From Excoecaria cochinchinensis (Eukaryota; Streptophyta; Magnoliopsida; Malpighiales; Euphorbiaceae): DNA of 64,000 nucleotides. The notes beneath the pieces are model-generated. The model saw only the letters and a list, made by a program, of their open reading frames with translations, had not been told where the DNA came from and ran no database searches. The stretch is from NCBI GenBank assembly GCA_947683425.1, contig CANTUQ010000037.1:1-64000 (forward strand). The letters are read 5' to 3'. Positions within the stretch are counted from its first letter, which is position 1; the number at the start of each line of letters is the position of its first letter. Positions 33,469-45,094 of the stretch are shown one piece after another. The position numbers and the translations under genes were made by a program.

Positions 33469-35250
33469 TACTACAAGAAAATGCAGAAATAGCGACGAAA
33501 AAATGATTTTCGTTGCTAAAAAAGAAGGCAAATATTCCCCCCACATTTTACGGACGAATTTTAGCGACGAAAAAATTAAACCGTCATAAATATGGTGCCA
33601 AAAAATCCCTCCAATAATTTCTACGAAAATTAGCGACGGAATATAATTTTCGTTGCTAAAAATTAGCAATGAAATACAATTTTCGTTGCTAAATAGCGGC
33701 GGAAAGAAATTTTAGCCGCTAAAAGAGGAGACAATTTGTGAACCATTATTTTCTATGAAAATTAGAGACAGAATATAAATTTCGTTGCCAAATACTTATA
33801 TTTATATGCCTTTTTTTTCCTCTCCCTCCCCCCCTCCCCCCTCTCTCTCTCTCTTGGCCCTCGCACTAGATTTACCGTGCCCTACTCCCACCACCGTTGC
33901 CTCCTCCAACTACTGCCCTCCCTACAGACGGTCGCCTTCCTCCCACCAGATCTGCTATGCCCCACCTCTCTGTCTCCTTGCCGTTGCCCCTTACCCCCCC
34001 CCCCCCCCCCCCCCCCGCCATCTACCCCCCTTAGGCCAGTTCTGCTGTTGCTTTCCCTCTTGCGAGCCGATCTGCTAGCTATCGCTTGCCCCCTCGCCTC
34101 TTATCGGTCGCCCCCTCTAACTGGGTTAGTTTTCTACTCTTTTTTTTATAATTAATTTTTTTTTCATTTGTGGTCTATATTTTTTTATTTATTTTTATCT
34201 GTGGTCTATATTTCAAAAAGGAGAATAAAAGAGAAAAGTTTAATTAAAGTTTAATTTAAGAAAGGTGAGTTTCCTTATATGGTTTCTTGATACGGTTTCC
34301 TTTCTTCTGCTCCTTATAATTCTTTTAACTAAGTTTCAATGGGGTGATGAATTAGTGGTTGTGTAAGGGCATTAAATCAAGTTAGTTGATGGCTTGAATT
34401 GTTATTGCTATGTGGGAATTGATGGGGAATTATGGTTTAATTATTTGTAAGAAGGAAGAAGAAATAAGGAAGGCAAAGATATTTCTTAAATTAAAGCTTG
34501 AAGAAGCTTAGTTTCTATTTGGAGCTTCTAAAATTGTTTGGGAATTTTGTGTAATCTCTACTTGTATTTGACTTGCTGGTTACGTGTGTATTGAATTGTT
34601 CTAATTCTTAGTTGAATTGTGTGAAAATTTATTTCATGATGCTATGATTACATGATAGGTTGTATTTTAATGTTAATTGAAAATTTATAAAGTGTTACAT
34701 GATAAAGCTTAAATGAATTGCTAGTAGTATTATATGATTATCTCTTGTTCTATTTGTGATAATTAGATGATTCAAATTCTAGTAGAAAATAGTCACATAA
34801 TGGAATAAGTTTCATGAAGGCCAGGTGACCTTATTATGTACTTAACCCTACTAGAATTTAGCCTCAAACCAAAATTGAAGTTTTGTTTTGTGCTGGAATA
34901 GTATTTGATGTAATTATTATATTTGTAATTTTTATCTAATTTTCATTCAATTAAGCTATTTTGATGTTTTATTTAATTTTTTTTATCACCATTTTAAAAA
35001 TTTTCGACTGAAAATTATGTCGGTCCCAAAATTTGTATATTCCGTCGGGAAAATTCCAGACGAAATATTAAATTATGTTGGCAATTTTTTGACGGAATCA
35101 AATTTCTCGACGAAAAATTTTTTCTGTTAGCATTTTCGCCTACGGCCCAGATGCCGATGGGATTGACCGTTAGCAATTTTATTTTTTTACAAAAAAAATC
35201 AGACTTTCCGTTGGGAATTTCTTTCGGGAAACAGTTAATTTCTTGTAGTA
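33469..35250. mobile_element. CACTA-4: non-autonomous CACTA relative with TACTA ends
   Basis: The ends are TACTACAAGAAAATG (33469) and TTTCTTGTAGTA (to 35250), with the 3-bp duplication ATT on both sides (33466-33468 and 35251-35253). The left subterminal words are AGCGACGAAAA/TTTCGTTGCTAA. The right words are CCGTCGGGAAA/GACGGAATC, a different set. The interior has a CT-rich block with a 23-base C run (33994-34016) and AT-rich intron-like DNA. No transposase was seen. Confidence 0.85.
33994..34016. repeat. Poly-C run of 23 bases
   Basis: Homopolymer within a pyrimidine-rich block of CACTA-4. Its length may not be reliable in the assembly. Confidence 0.9.
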
Positions 35251-35579
35251 ATTTCCGCAACTAAAAATTCATAAAATGGATTTATCATGGTTTTAAAGCT
35301 TTACTTTAATCAATGTTATTGAAATCGGACCGGACCGGCTGGTTCAACCGGTTGTCTTGACTATATAAAATCGGATTGGGAAAAAAATGGATTGAACCGG
35401 AAAGAACCGACGAACCGGAGAAAACCGGATTTTTTATTAAATTGCAAAAACGCTGCCGTTTAATTAAAGTTAAAAAAAAAAAGAAAAAGAAAACGAAGGA
35501 AAAGGAAATCAGGTCGTGAGGGTCTGTCTTTTGCCCTTTTTTATTTTCACTTCACCTGCTCTCTTCCTTCAGTGGCTGC

Positions 35580-36074
35580 CGCCCATTGCAACTCCGAAAT
35601 CTCACCGTCGCCGGATTCCTGTGCTGGATACTGAAAATCGGTGAGTGTTATTGTTATTCCCCTACTTTTATTTTCCTGTTGAGTTTCTACTTTCTCATGT
35701 TTTACTGGGTATGAGTGTGTTCTGTTGACCGAAGATTTGGCATGAAATCTTGTTCATCTTGAACCATAAGTATTACTGATAAGTAAATAATATTAGAAGG
35801 TTTATTTTTAGTGTAGGGTAGTTTGTGAATCTTTTATATACTTGGTTGAATTTATATTCTCTTGAAAAAATAATTTTATTTTTCTTAAAAATAAAAAGCA
35901 TATACCAAGAAGAAAATAATATAAAGCAAACCCCACAATTGCCCTAATATTGAAAATTGTTTAACCAAAGCACAAAGGGATTGAAGTTTAAATTTTGCAT
36001 GAACGATATATACTACTTTAAGCAATATTCCAATTTTATTTTTTTTAATTATAAAAATATTTTTTTACCTAATT

Positions 36075-36108
<34 letters not shown>

Positions 36109-37252
36109 AGTTAACAAGTGATGTACGTGCATGAAATGGATACAACTCAATTAAACCAACTAAAATCCTCCTATATTGTACCTCAACTATAATTAAAAAG
36201 GGCAACATTAAACAGACTGCCTCAAACTTTAGCTGAAACAATGAATGTTTTAGTTTTTTTCTTTTTTGATGGGTATAATGAATGTTTTTTGTCTGTTTTC
36301 TTTGCAAGTGTAGTAAGAGAAGTCGGTTGGCTTGTTTCGGTTTGTTGAGAACGGCCACAAATAACATGAATGAAGCTCAGATGTTGTCCTTCAATCCATT
36401 CTGAGATTTCTAAGACATTAATTTTAAATACTTTACATGTCTATTTTGTATAATCTTGGCTTCATGATTTCTATTGTTATCACTTGCAAGCTTAGAGCGT
36501 GTCATGAGATCAATGAAGTTTCAACTAAGTGACCAATAATAATAGGATAATAAAGGTATTTTCTTGGTAATAAAATCACAGCCTCCATACACAAAACAGA
36601 GCATTGATGAATGAGTACTACAGCAAAAAGTACCCAAAAAACAAGGAAGAAACTTTATATGTGATGCGAGATTAATTTTTTCTCTTAATATTTGACTAAT
36701 TCACTATCAGGCGGATGCTAAATCCAACCTAAACCATGAATGAAATGTGGTTAAATCATGAACTCCAACATCTTCCACTCTCATTTTGCACTTATTTAAC
36801 TCCCAGCTAGTTCAAATTGACACTTTTAAATGCTTAAATCATTGCTAAATCCCAATTATTATTCATAAATACAAGTTTAAATTATCCATGGGCATTATTT
36901 TTTCCTAGTTTACTGTTAATTTTCATTGAAATATGATGACCATGATTAAATTTCGTCCTTGTATCAAAAGCCTTTTTCATTTTCTTTTTCTCGCTATTAT
37001 ATGCACTAGTCTCAAGTTTATATCTCCTTCATGGATACCATGCATATATTTTTGTTCACCGAAATATATACACCGCTAAAATCTTTCCAATCCAATTTTT
37101 TGGTATATATCTATACAATTCGAGTAATGTTACCATCAAAAGTTACTTTTTATTTTTTTTACTTGAAATTGTGATCTATTTTTTTATGTCGACATGTTTT
37201 TTATAATTTTTTTACCTATTTTTTTTCACTTATAATGTTATTATAGGAAATA
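35580..37252 (+). promoter_or_regulatory. hAT transposase promoter, 5'UTR exon and long 5'UTR intron
   Basis: A CT-rich UTR-like stretch (35570-35639) ends in a good splice donor (ATCG|GTGAGTG at 35640), and an acceptor TTATAG lies at 37241-37246, six bases before the transposase ATG. This predicts a 1.6-kb leader intron. The space between is AT-rich with no other coding sequence. Confidence 0.5.
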
Positions 37253-39777
37253 ATGGCTGAATTGAATACACCTTCTACTAGAACTGGATCACAAGCTTCT
37301 ATAACTCCTTCAAAACGTTCAATTAGGTAAAAAAATGAAGTTGCATGGAAATATATCACTGAGGGAACAAATGCACAAGGTAGAAGGATATATATTTGTT
37401 CGTTTTGTCAAAAGGTTGTTTGTGGTAGAGGGATAAACAGGATGAAGCAATACCTTGCTGGGATTAAAGGCAACATTGATCCATGCAAAAAAGTTCCTGC
37501 AGATGTTAAATATGAAGTCAAAAATGTATTAGATGCCAATTTACAAAAAGCTAAGGAGAAAAGGGGATTAATTGAGGATTTGACAATGGTTGAAGACGAT
37601 ATTAGTCAATCTCTTAATGATGTCATGAAAGGAAAGAGAAAAGCTGTTGTTGTAATTGAATCATATTTTAAAAGAGGTGTAAGTGATCCTTCTCAACCTT
37701 CTATTAAGGCATGTATGCAAAGTACAGAAAAATGGAAAGACACTGACTTGGCAGTTGCCTTATGGTTTTATGATGCTTGCATTCTTTTTAATGCTGTTGA
37801 TTCGCCATATTTTCAACTTGCTATTGATAAAATTATTAGCATAGGTCATGGATATAAGTATCCTTCATTTCATGCTTTGCGAATGACTTTATTGAATGAT
37901 GCTAAGATGCATGTAAGCTTGCTTGTTGATCAAATTAGAAATACTTGGGCTGACACTGGTTGCACTATAATGGGAGATGGGTGGACTGATAATAGGCAGA
38001 GGTCTTTAATCAATTCTTTAGTTTATATTCCAAAGGGGATTTCGTTTGTCAAATCTGTTGATGCTTCTGATATTTGTACAAATGCAGGAAATTTGTGTAA
38101 TATCTTTAGTGAAATAGTGGAATGGGTTGGTCCTCGCAATGTTATTCATATGGTAACTGATAATGGGGCTAATTATAAAGCTTCAGGTTTTAAACTTATG
38201 GAGAAATACCCTTTTATTTATTGGTCACCATGTGCAGCTCATTGTATTAATTTGATATTGAAAGATGTTGGAGATATGCCTACAGTTCAGAGTCTTGTTA
38301 TTCTTGCTTCTCAAGTTACTGTATAATCATAAGGTGACTTTGAATTGGCTAAGGAAGAGACCTGGTTGCGAGAAATTATTCGCCCTGGTGCAACTCGTTT
38401 TGCTACTGCCTTTATTATTTTGCAGAGCTTGTATGAATATAAAGATCATTTGCAAGCATTAGTTATTAGTGCTAAATATAAAAAATTCTTGAAGCAGCAA
38501 AAAGGTAAAGAAGTGAAACAAATAGTGTTGGATGAAAATTTTTGGAATAATTGTTTGATGATTGTGAGGGTTATGACTCCAATAATACGCTTGTTGCGAG
38601 TTTGTGACACTGATGAAAAGCCATCTTTGGGTTATGTTTATGAGGGCATGCATAGGACACGTTTGGGAATTATGAATATTTTTAAGAATGAGAAGAAATT
38701 GTACAAGTCCTACATTGATATCATAGACAATAGATAGGATTGCATGTTGCGACAAGATCTTCATGCAGCAGCATATTTCTTGAATCCTGCATTTCAATAT
38801 GATCAGTCTTCATTTTGTACGGAGTCTGAAATTATGCATGGCATGTTGAACTTGGTGGATAAGATTCTGGATGAGTCGACCGGTATATCGATGTTAGATG
38901 AGTTAAAAATCTTTCGAAAGCATCAAATGGGCTTTTCTCGTCCTAAAGCGATTGCTTGCAGTAAAATCACTGAACCGGGTAAGAATCATTCTCTTATTAC
39001 TGCTATTATTATTTTTACTTTAAATTGTTTTGTATCTAATTTAAATTATATTATTTTGCTTTTATATTCAATGAAAGATGAATGGTGGAGATTATTTGGC
39101 TATGATGTTCCAAATTTACAAAAGTTGGCAATCAAAATTCTTGGTCAAACCGCTTTTTCTTCTTGATGTGAACACAATTGGAATGTGTTTGAACGCATCC
39201 ATACAAAGAAGAGAAATAGGTTGGAGAATGAGAGATTAAATAACCTGGTTTATATTCATTATAATTTGCGATTGAAAAGTAGGTATGTTATTTCTAATTC
39301 ATATATTTAATTATATTTAAATCTTATTCTTTGCATCAAAGTAAATTTGTTATTGTTCATAATTATTAGGTTATCATCCAAGAAATCTTTTGATCCGATT
39401 GATTACAATTCAATTGATAAAACTGAAGTTTGGATCATGGAAAAAGAAGGATAACTTGATTATGATGAGGTTGAGAATATGCTAGTAGAATTTCCAAACG
39501 ATGCTGCAGGATCAACTGTGATTGGTTTGTTTTTTTTATATAATTTGTTAATATTAGTTATATTTTATTATATGCTTTTAGTTTAAAATGTTGAATGAAT
39601 GTGTGAAATTGAATCAAATTGTATGTTCTTTTTTTTTTAGATTTTAATGAGCAGCATGAGTTTAGTGCAAAAGAATCTCAAGGAAGTGGTATTGGCAATA
39701 GTGATGAGATGACGACAACGATGATGAGAATGACGATGATGATGAGTGATAAAGATGATTTTTTTTTTAAAATATGT
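37253..39777 (+). pseudogene. hAT transposase (BED zinc finger, DUF659, hAT_C), broken
   Basis: The ATG at 37253 follows a splice acceptor. After 25 codons there is a TAA, then AWKYITEG and the BED finger CSFCQKVVCGRGINRMKQYLAG, where Tyr replaces the usual zinc-binding His. DUF659 follows (37442-38326) with GDGWTD, VTDNGANY and SPCAAHCINLIL. Frameshifts occur near 38322 and 38365, stops at 38735-38737 and 39164-39166, and the dimerisation block NWNVFERIHTKKRNRL is at 39180. Likely introns lie at about 38978-39076, 39282-39368 and 39523-39640, and the C-terminus is acidic or low complexity. It would cut and paste hAT ends. This copy is inactive. Confidence 0.88.
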
Positions 39778-40054
39778 ATAATGTAGAATGAATTTGTTTA
39801 AATGTTTAAAACTTATGTTTGTTGAATATTTAATGTGTTTTGTAACTTATTATTACTATATTTGTGGCATATGTCTAATGTTTTGATAGATTTTATTTTT
39901 GTTTGAGTGTTTATACAGTAGTATTTATAAAAATTATACTAATTAATAATATTTTAAAAAATAGAAAAAAATCCGGTTGAACCCAGGTCGAACCAAGAAC
40001 CCTCAGCCTTGCCAGTTTTTTATCCGGTCCAGTTTCAATAACATTGACTTTAAT

Positions 40055-40137
40055 GTTGCATCTGTTCTACTTTCTTTGAGTTCATGAAAAAGTTGTAATA
40101 CTCTATTCACCTCCTCTAAAGTATATATTTGGAACTC
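40055..40137 (+). repeat. LTR-like fragment, right part
   Basis: Continuation of the LTR-like sequence from 32880-33468 after removal of CACTA-4 and the hAT element. It ends TATATATTTGGAACTCACA. No PBS follows, so if it is an LTR it is a solo LTR or an end fragment. Confidence 0.35.
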
Positions 40138-40819
40138 ACAAGAAGTTCCATCATGGAGATGAATTTCTAGATGTTAGGTAAATAGATCTTGGTATCTCTT
40201 AATCGTTAAGAGAAAAAAATATACAACAAAATAAATAAAGCATGACGCCACACAAGAAAATTGTATTTTCAGTTATTTCTTGGACATAGCATCAATAAAA
40301 CGACTTAAACTCCTTTGGACGAGGAAAATAGGGTAAATAGGGTATGCTACAGTTTTCTATGTGAGATAAATAAACTTATATGAATTGAAAAGGTAGGAAG
40401 ACATTAATGCTATTGTTCACAAATTTCCAGCGACATTAAACCGCATAACATAGGCTGAAACCAACAAGGCACACATAATACTAAATAAGGTCAGTATATG
40501 TGCTCGTAACCTACTATTGTTCAATAATAACAAAGAAACTGAATTGTATGAAATGCTTGACTTCAAATAGAATGAACCTGAACATAAAAGGGCAATATGT
40601 AAGGACCGATGCAAAAACGTAAAGGTATGAACGCCACTCGACCTTTCCCCTCCCTCCCTTCCACGTCCTCACCTTTGACGTACCTACCAACCCATAATTT
40701 TTACTAGTCAGCCCCATACGCTACCACGTCTGCCTGCCAAGGAACATAAAAAGGCAGTTGTATGGTAGATCTGGAAAAGTCCCATCCTTTGATGTTGAGC
40801 TCTCCACAAAAAGATGTGG
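40138..40819. other. No gene seen
   Basis: Mixed-composition spacer. Frames at 40417-40717 (minus) have no recognisable domain. Confidence 0.55.
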
Positions 40820-40829
40820 TTATTTTTAA

Positions 40830-41342
40830 GGGTTGATTTCACTCACGGTCACTCAACTTATCACTTATCGCGCAAAAGTAACCGACTTTTTTTTAACTTA
40901 AATGTCACTGAACTTTTAACAATTTTACAAAAAGTCATGTAGACCGGAATCCGGCGAGGACTCTCGCTGGATTGATGACATGGTATGCCATGTCAGAAAC
41001 TACATGTCGTTTAATAATATCTGCAGCAAATATTACATCTAAATCAATTTCACTTACGGTCAATAAACTTATCATTTATCGCGCAAAAGTAACCAACTTT
41101 TTTTTTTTCAACTTAAACGTTATTGAACTTTTAACATTTTTGCAAAAAAGTCATGTATTTAATATTCGTCGCCAAGTGTTATATGCCATGTCATCAATCC
41201 GGCAAGGATTCTTGCCGGATTCCGGTTTACATGACTTTTTTGGCAAAAATATTAGAATTTCAGTGACATTTAAGTCAGAAAAAAAGTCGATTACTTTTGC
41301 GCGATAAGTGATAAGTTGAGTGACCGTGAGTGAAATTGATCC
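40830..41342. mobile_element. Mutator-type MITE, 513 bp
   Basis: Inverted ends GGGTTGATTTCACTCACGG and GGATCAATTTCACTCACGG (right, reverse complement) extend over about 60 bp through CAACTTATCACTTATCGCGC. A perfect 10-bp direct repeat TTATTTTTAA flanks it (40820-40829 and 41343-41352), in the 9-11 bp range of Mutator-like elements. A diverged direct copy of the left arm lies inside at about 41050-41155. No coding sequence is present. Confidence 0.88.
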
Positions 41343-41344
41343 TT

Positions 41345-42900
41345 ATTTTTAATATCTTTGTTAACAATCTCCCTATTGGTTGGACAGCTTTTAGGCTAAG
41401 AAAAATATTCTCTTGGTATGGCACTGTTGAGAAAGCTTTCATTTTGAAAAAGCTTTCTAGGAAAGGAAACAGATTTGGTTTTGTCAAGATTGACAGCGTC
41501 ATAAATGTGGAGTCCTTCATTAGCTAGTTGAATGGATCCTAGATTGGAAATTATATGATTGAAGTCAACGAAGCAAATTTTGATTAAAAAAAAAAAAAGC
41601 ACCATCCTCGTTGGAAACCAAAAAGGTTAAGAAGCACCAATTAGATAATGATCTTAAAAGTAAACGTGGGTTTAGGAAGAACTTTAGAGATGACAGATCA
41701 TATACTGAAGTTGTGGGGTTCAAGAAAGCATATGAGCAAGGGTTGAGATCTGACACGTTTAAAAATGATAGACCAGGATAGCAAACTTTCAGATTAATAC
41801 TGACCCGACCGAAACTGAAATGCTTAGTAGGAGTCTAGTTGTGTGGCTCCATCATCCACAACAAGCTCTGAGCATACAAGATTGTATTATGAGTAGTGGT
41901 TATTCCTTTTGCACTTGTCGATCAATGGGTAGGAACATGATTCTTATCACTTTTGCTACTTTAGATGATCGCAATAAAATGATGGAACGTGGTCTCGAAT
42001 GGTTATGTGAATGGTTTGAAGCTGTTGCACCATGGGAGCCTATGCTTATTTGAAAAAAAAAAAAAAGATTCATTTGGGTATGATATGAAGGAGTGCTGCT
42101 AGATGTATGGAATGCTTTTTTTTTTTTCACCACGTTAGCAGCTATTTTTGGTACGTTCATCTCGTAACAGATGATAGGAGGAACAAAACCAGGTTTGATT
42201 GTGCCAGAATGCTCATTGCCTCATTCGTTCCTAATTTTGTAAGCTGTATAATCAAAGTCAGACCAAACCGTGAAATTTTTCCCATCAAAATCACAGAAGA
42301 ACAATGTTTTATTTTCCCAGAATTCTCAAATATAGTCTAGCAAAATTTCAAATCCGATAAGGTATCGTCATCGAAGAATACTAGTGCTCTGTCTTCACCA
42401 TTGTCTTCTTCGGTGAAGTCCCCAACCTCTTTTTTTTTTTTGAAAAATGCTGGGATAGTCCAGACTTTTGGAAAAGAACCTTGAATACAGGGAGAATAAT
42501 GTTGGGTCTCTCCAATCTCTGTCACCATCAATTGTAACGCCACCCCGAAAACATATGGACTCATCTCATAAATCCTATTCACAACCATTCTCTCGTACTC
42601 GAGCTATTCCTGATACCATGGATTTACACAATGAGTCAAGCAAAGAAAACTTGCTTGAAGATGCTGGGCCTAACTGCTCCAATGGGCTAAATGTTGAAAC
42701 AATTGGCCCTCTTGAAAATTGCACCCCATCAGAGATTAATCTTTTTGATCCTAATAGCGTAATTATTCAAGTCTGCTAAAATGGGAAGCCTTTTTTTACT
42801 CGAAATTCAAAAAATAAAAAATCAAAGAAAGTGAGATCTTTTTATGCGCCAGATCAGGACAAAGATACAAATAGTATTTTTGAAAAATTATTTATTAAAC
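41345..42900 (+). pseudogene. RRM plus DUF4283-like protein, pseudogene (possible LINE ORF1)
   Basis: The first part reads IFVNNLPIGWTAFRLRKIF, WYGTVEKAFI and NRFGFVKIDS: the RNP2 and RNP1 blocks of an RNA recognition motif. The next frames read RSLVVWLHHP, IMSSGYSFCTCRSMGRN and RGLEWLCEWFEAV, then VTDDRRNKTRFDCARML, which resembles the DUF4283-type region of plant proteins related to LINE ORF1. An acidic, Ser-rich tail follows to about 42780. Frame breaks fall at poly-A or poly-T runs (41585, 42052, 42117, 42430). No reverse transcriptase follows. An RNA-binding role is inferred from the RRM only. Confidence 0.65.
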
Positions 42901-43046
42901 TGGAATGTTTCCCAAATTAATTTTGAAATTATGGTGAGCCAGAAAACGCAACGGACAGTTGCGACTTTTGACAATAAAATTCACTTAATGCAGATAAATT
43001 ATATTTGATGTTATAGTTCACAGCTGCGGCATGAGTATCCTGCCAC

Positions 43047-43566
43047 TAGCGATGTGCAACAGTCGGTTCGGTTCAATAACCGAAAACCGAAATTATAAAA
43101 TTTTACGAAATCGAACCGACCCGAAATTTTATGATAATCGAACTCAAACCGAACCGATATTTTCGGTTGGTTTGGTTCGGTTAACCGATAAAACCAAAAT
43201 TTTAAATTTATAATTAAAAAAATTGTCTAAAAATTATATAAAATTACAAATCATAAAATTAAAATAAAAAAATTTCAAATTAAAAATGTAAATATATTTA
43301 ATTTGAGTTAAACCCATTTATATTGAATTAAAAAATACAAAAATAAAGTTTATTTTTGTAAAAAATTAAAAAAATAGCATATATTAATACAAGTTCGGTC
43401 AATTCAGTTTTATTTCGGTTTTTGCCTTTCAAAACCGAACAGAACCGAAATAACCGAAATAAACTTATTTTTGAAACGGAAACCGAACCGAAAAACCGAA
43501 CCAAATTAAAAAATTCGATCGATTTGGTTCGATTTTTCGATTTGAACTGAAATTTGCTCACCCCTA
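43047..43566. mobile_element. Short non-autonomous hAT element, 520 bp
   Basis: The ends TAGCGATGTGCA and TAGGGGTGAGCA (right, reverse complement) are flanked by a perfect 8-bp duplication CCTGCCAC (43039-43046 and 43567-43574). The arms carry inverted GGTTCGGTT/AACCGAACC words. It is non-coding and of the same end type as the element at 9840. Confidence 0.92.
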
Positions 43567-43675
43567 CCTGCCACATTTCTTTTTAAAAAGCACCCTTTGA
43601 AGCTTTTTCCTTTTTTCGTAAAAGATTTTTTTTTTAGTTATATATATATATATGCACGCGGTATGTGGTCAAAAG

Positions 43676-44510
43676 AAAATGTTTAGACTTGTTTTTGTTG
43701 TTAACTTATATTTTATTAAATTCACCATGGGTTGAATATTCAATAACTTAACATATTAAACAAAAGTATATTAAATATATTTTTAAAACATTATTAGTGA
43801 TAAATTATGAAAAAAAAACTTGTCTAATTATTTATGATTAATTATTAATAACTCCAATATTTACAGTAGTTATGGGAATTTTAATAAATTTATCAATCAT
43901 TATACAATATAATCAACCCAAAATGTTAATTATTAGCCCATAATAAATAAGTTTGCTCAAATATAATCAACCCAAAATGTTAATTACTCCTTCCGTTATT
44001 TTTTATGTGTTACTTTTGAATAAAATTCAAATTTAATTTATCTGTTACTTTTATATTTTCAATGCAATTTATTTTTTTTTTCAATTTAATTTTCTTTTTC
44101 ATTAAAAAAATATCAATTAGATTTAAATTTGTATATTGAATCACTCAATTTACATTGAATCGATCATTTTTTTTTAAATTCAAAATTAATTAATATTTTT
44201 AATTTTAGTTAAAATAATAAAAGTAACACATATTAAATAACGAAGGGAGTATTAATTCATAATAAATAAGTCTACTCAAACATCCCATGATATTGATAAA
44301 TTTATTGAAATTCCCATAACTACTGTAAACATTGGAGTTATTAATAATTACTCATAAATAATTAGACAAGTTTTTTTTCATTATTTATCACTAATAATGT
44401 TTTAAAATATATTTAATATACTTTTGTTTAATATGTGAAGTTATTGAATATTCAACCCATGGTGAATTTAATGAAATATAAGTTAACAACAAAAACAAGT
44501 CTAAACCTTT
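43676..44510. mobile_element. Fold-back element, about 0.83 kb, split by a Stowaway MITE
   Basis: The left arm (from about 43682: TTTAGACTTGTTTTTGTTG) and right arm (to about 44506: AACAAAAACAAGTCTAAA) are complementary over more than 200 bp each, including CCATGGGTTGAATATTCAATAA and its complement. The centre holds the MITE at 43987-44249 and a short direct repeat (CAACCCAAAATGTTAATTA twice, 43915-43986). It is non-coding and abuts the left end of MULE element B. Confidence 0.8.
43987..44249. mobile_element. Stowaway-type MITE, 263 bp
   Basis: The ends CTCCTTCCGTTATTT and CTCCCTTCGTTATTT (right, reverse complement) are flanked by TA on both sides (43985-43986 and 44250-44251). The CTCCCTCCGT-type end and TA target are the Stowaway/Tc1-mariner MITE signature. 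The inner arms pair through GTGTTACTTTT/AAAAGTAACAC. Confidence 0.88.
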
Positions 44511-44511
44511 T

Positions 44512-44760
44512 GGGACATTTTTATATTTGGTGCTTTTTGAAAACTTAATTGGGTTTTTGGTGTGTTTTAGGTTGTATTTGGGAAAGTGGGGTATTTATCA
44601 CATTTCCGCAAATAACATTTGCGAAAATGCATAGAATTTCGGGCCACCATTTCCGCAAAGGTCTTTTGCGGAAATGGTGTGTGTCGGTAGACTCTCCATT
44701 TTCGCAAAAGACCTTTGCGGAAATGGACCATTCTGCCCCCCCAACGGACACCTGCTACCC
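44512..44760 (+). repeat. Left terminal repeat of MULE element B with three hairpins
   Basis: Terminal GGGACATTTTTAT and TGTGTTTTAGG, then palindromes of about 30 bp at 44601-44629, 44646-44678 and 44696-44726. Each has the form ATTTCCGCAAA, spacer, TTTGCGGAAAT. A direct repeat CCAACGGACACCTGCTACCCA follows at 44740-44795. Confidence 0.8.
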
Positions 44761-44955
44761 ACCGCCCAACGGACACCTGCTACCCACCGCCCAACAGCCC
44801 ATTAAATAAGCCAACCCTTATACATCTGCCCTCCCCCTCTTCAATCTTCAATTCTAACGTGAATATATTGTGATTGTGGGTGTAAGTGTGAGTGAAGGTG
44901 AAGTTGAGGTTGAAGGTTGAAGGTTGAAGGTGAAGGTGAAGGTGAAGGTGAAGGT
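44740..44955. repeat. Short tandem repeats near MULE-B left end
   Basis: Two copies of a 27-bp unit with core ACGGACACCTGCTACCCACC (44741-44795), then an (AGGTGA)n/(AGGTTGA)n tract at 44894-44954. Confidence 0.85.
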
Positions 44956-45094
44956 AAGTGTAATTTTTATTTAATTTATATAAGTTTTTAATTGTTAATT
45001 TCATTGTTTAAATAAATTTTGTAATATGTATATGTATATTATTATTTTGTCAGATAATCAGTTGAATTTGAAAGGTTGGCGTTCAAATATTATT

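Larger units (their letters stand above)
35311..40046 (+). mobile_element. hAT transposon with degenerate transposase gene
   Basis: The ends CAATGTTATTGAAATCGG and CAATGTTATTGAAACTGG (right, reverse complement) are inverted repeats with two mismatches in the first 23 bp. A perfect 8-bp target duplication ACTTTAAT flanks the element (35303-35310 and 40047-40054). It contains a BED/DUF659/hAT_C transposase gene on +. Length (4.7 kb), ends and duplication are those of an originally autonomous hAT. A (TA)n tract lies at 36080-36105. Confidence 0.95.

Noticed and set aside
33785..34155. Pro-rich frames as an extensin-like gene
   Set aside because: Frames run through a poly-C and CT-rich block with no signal peptide or repeat motif.
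44545..44809. Small protein with repeated FRKGLLRKW-like blocks
   Set aside because: The blocks are the MULE-B end hairpins read in frame on both strands.
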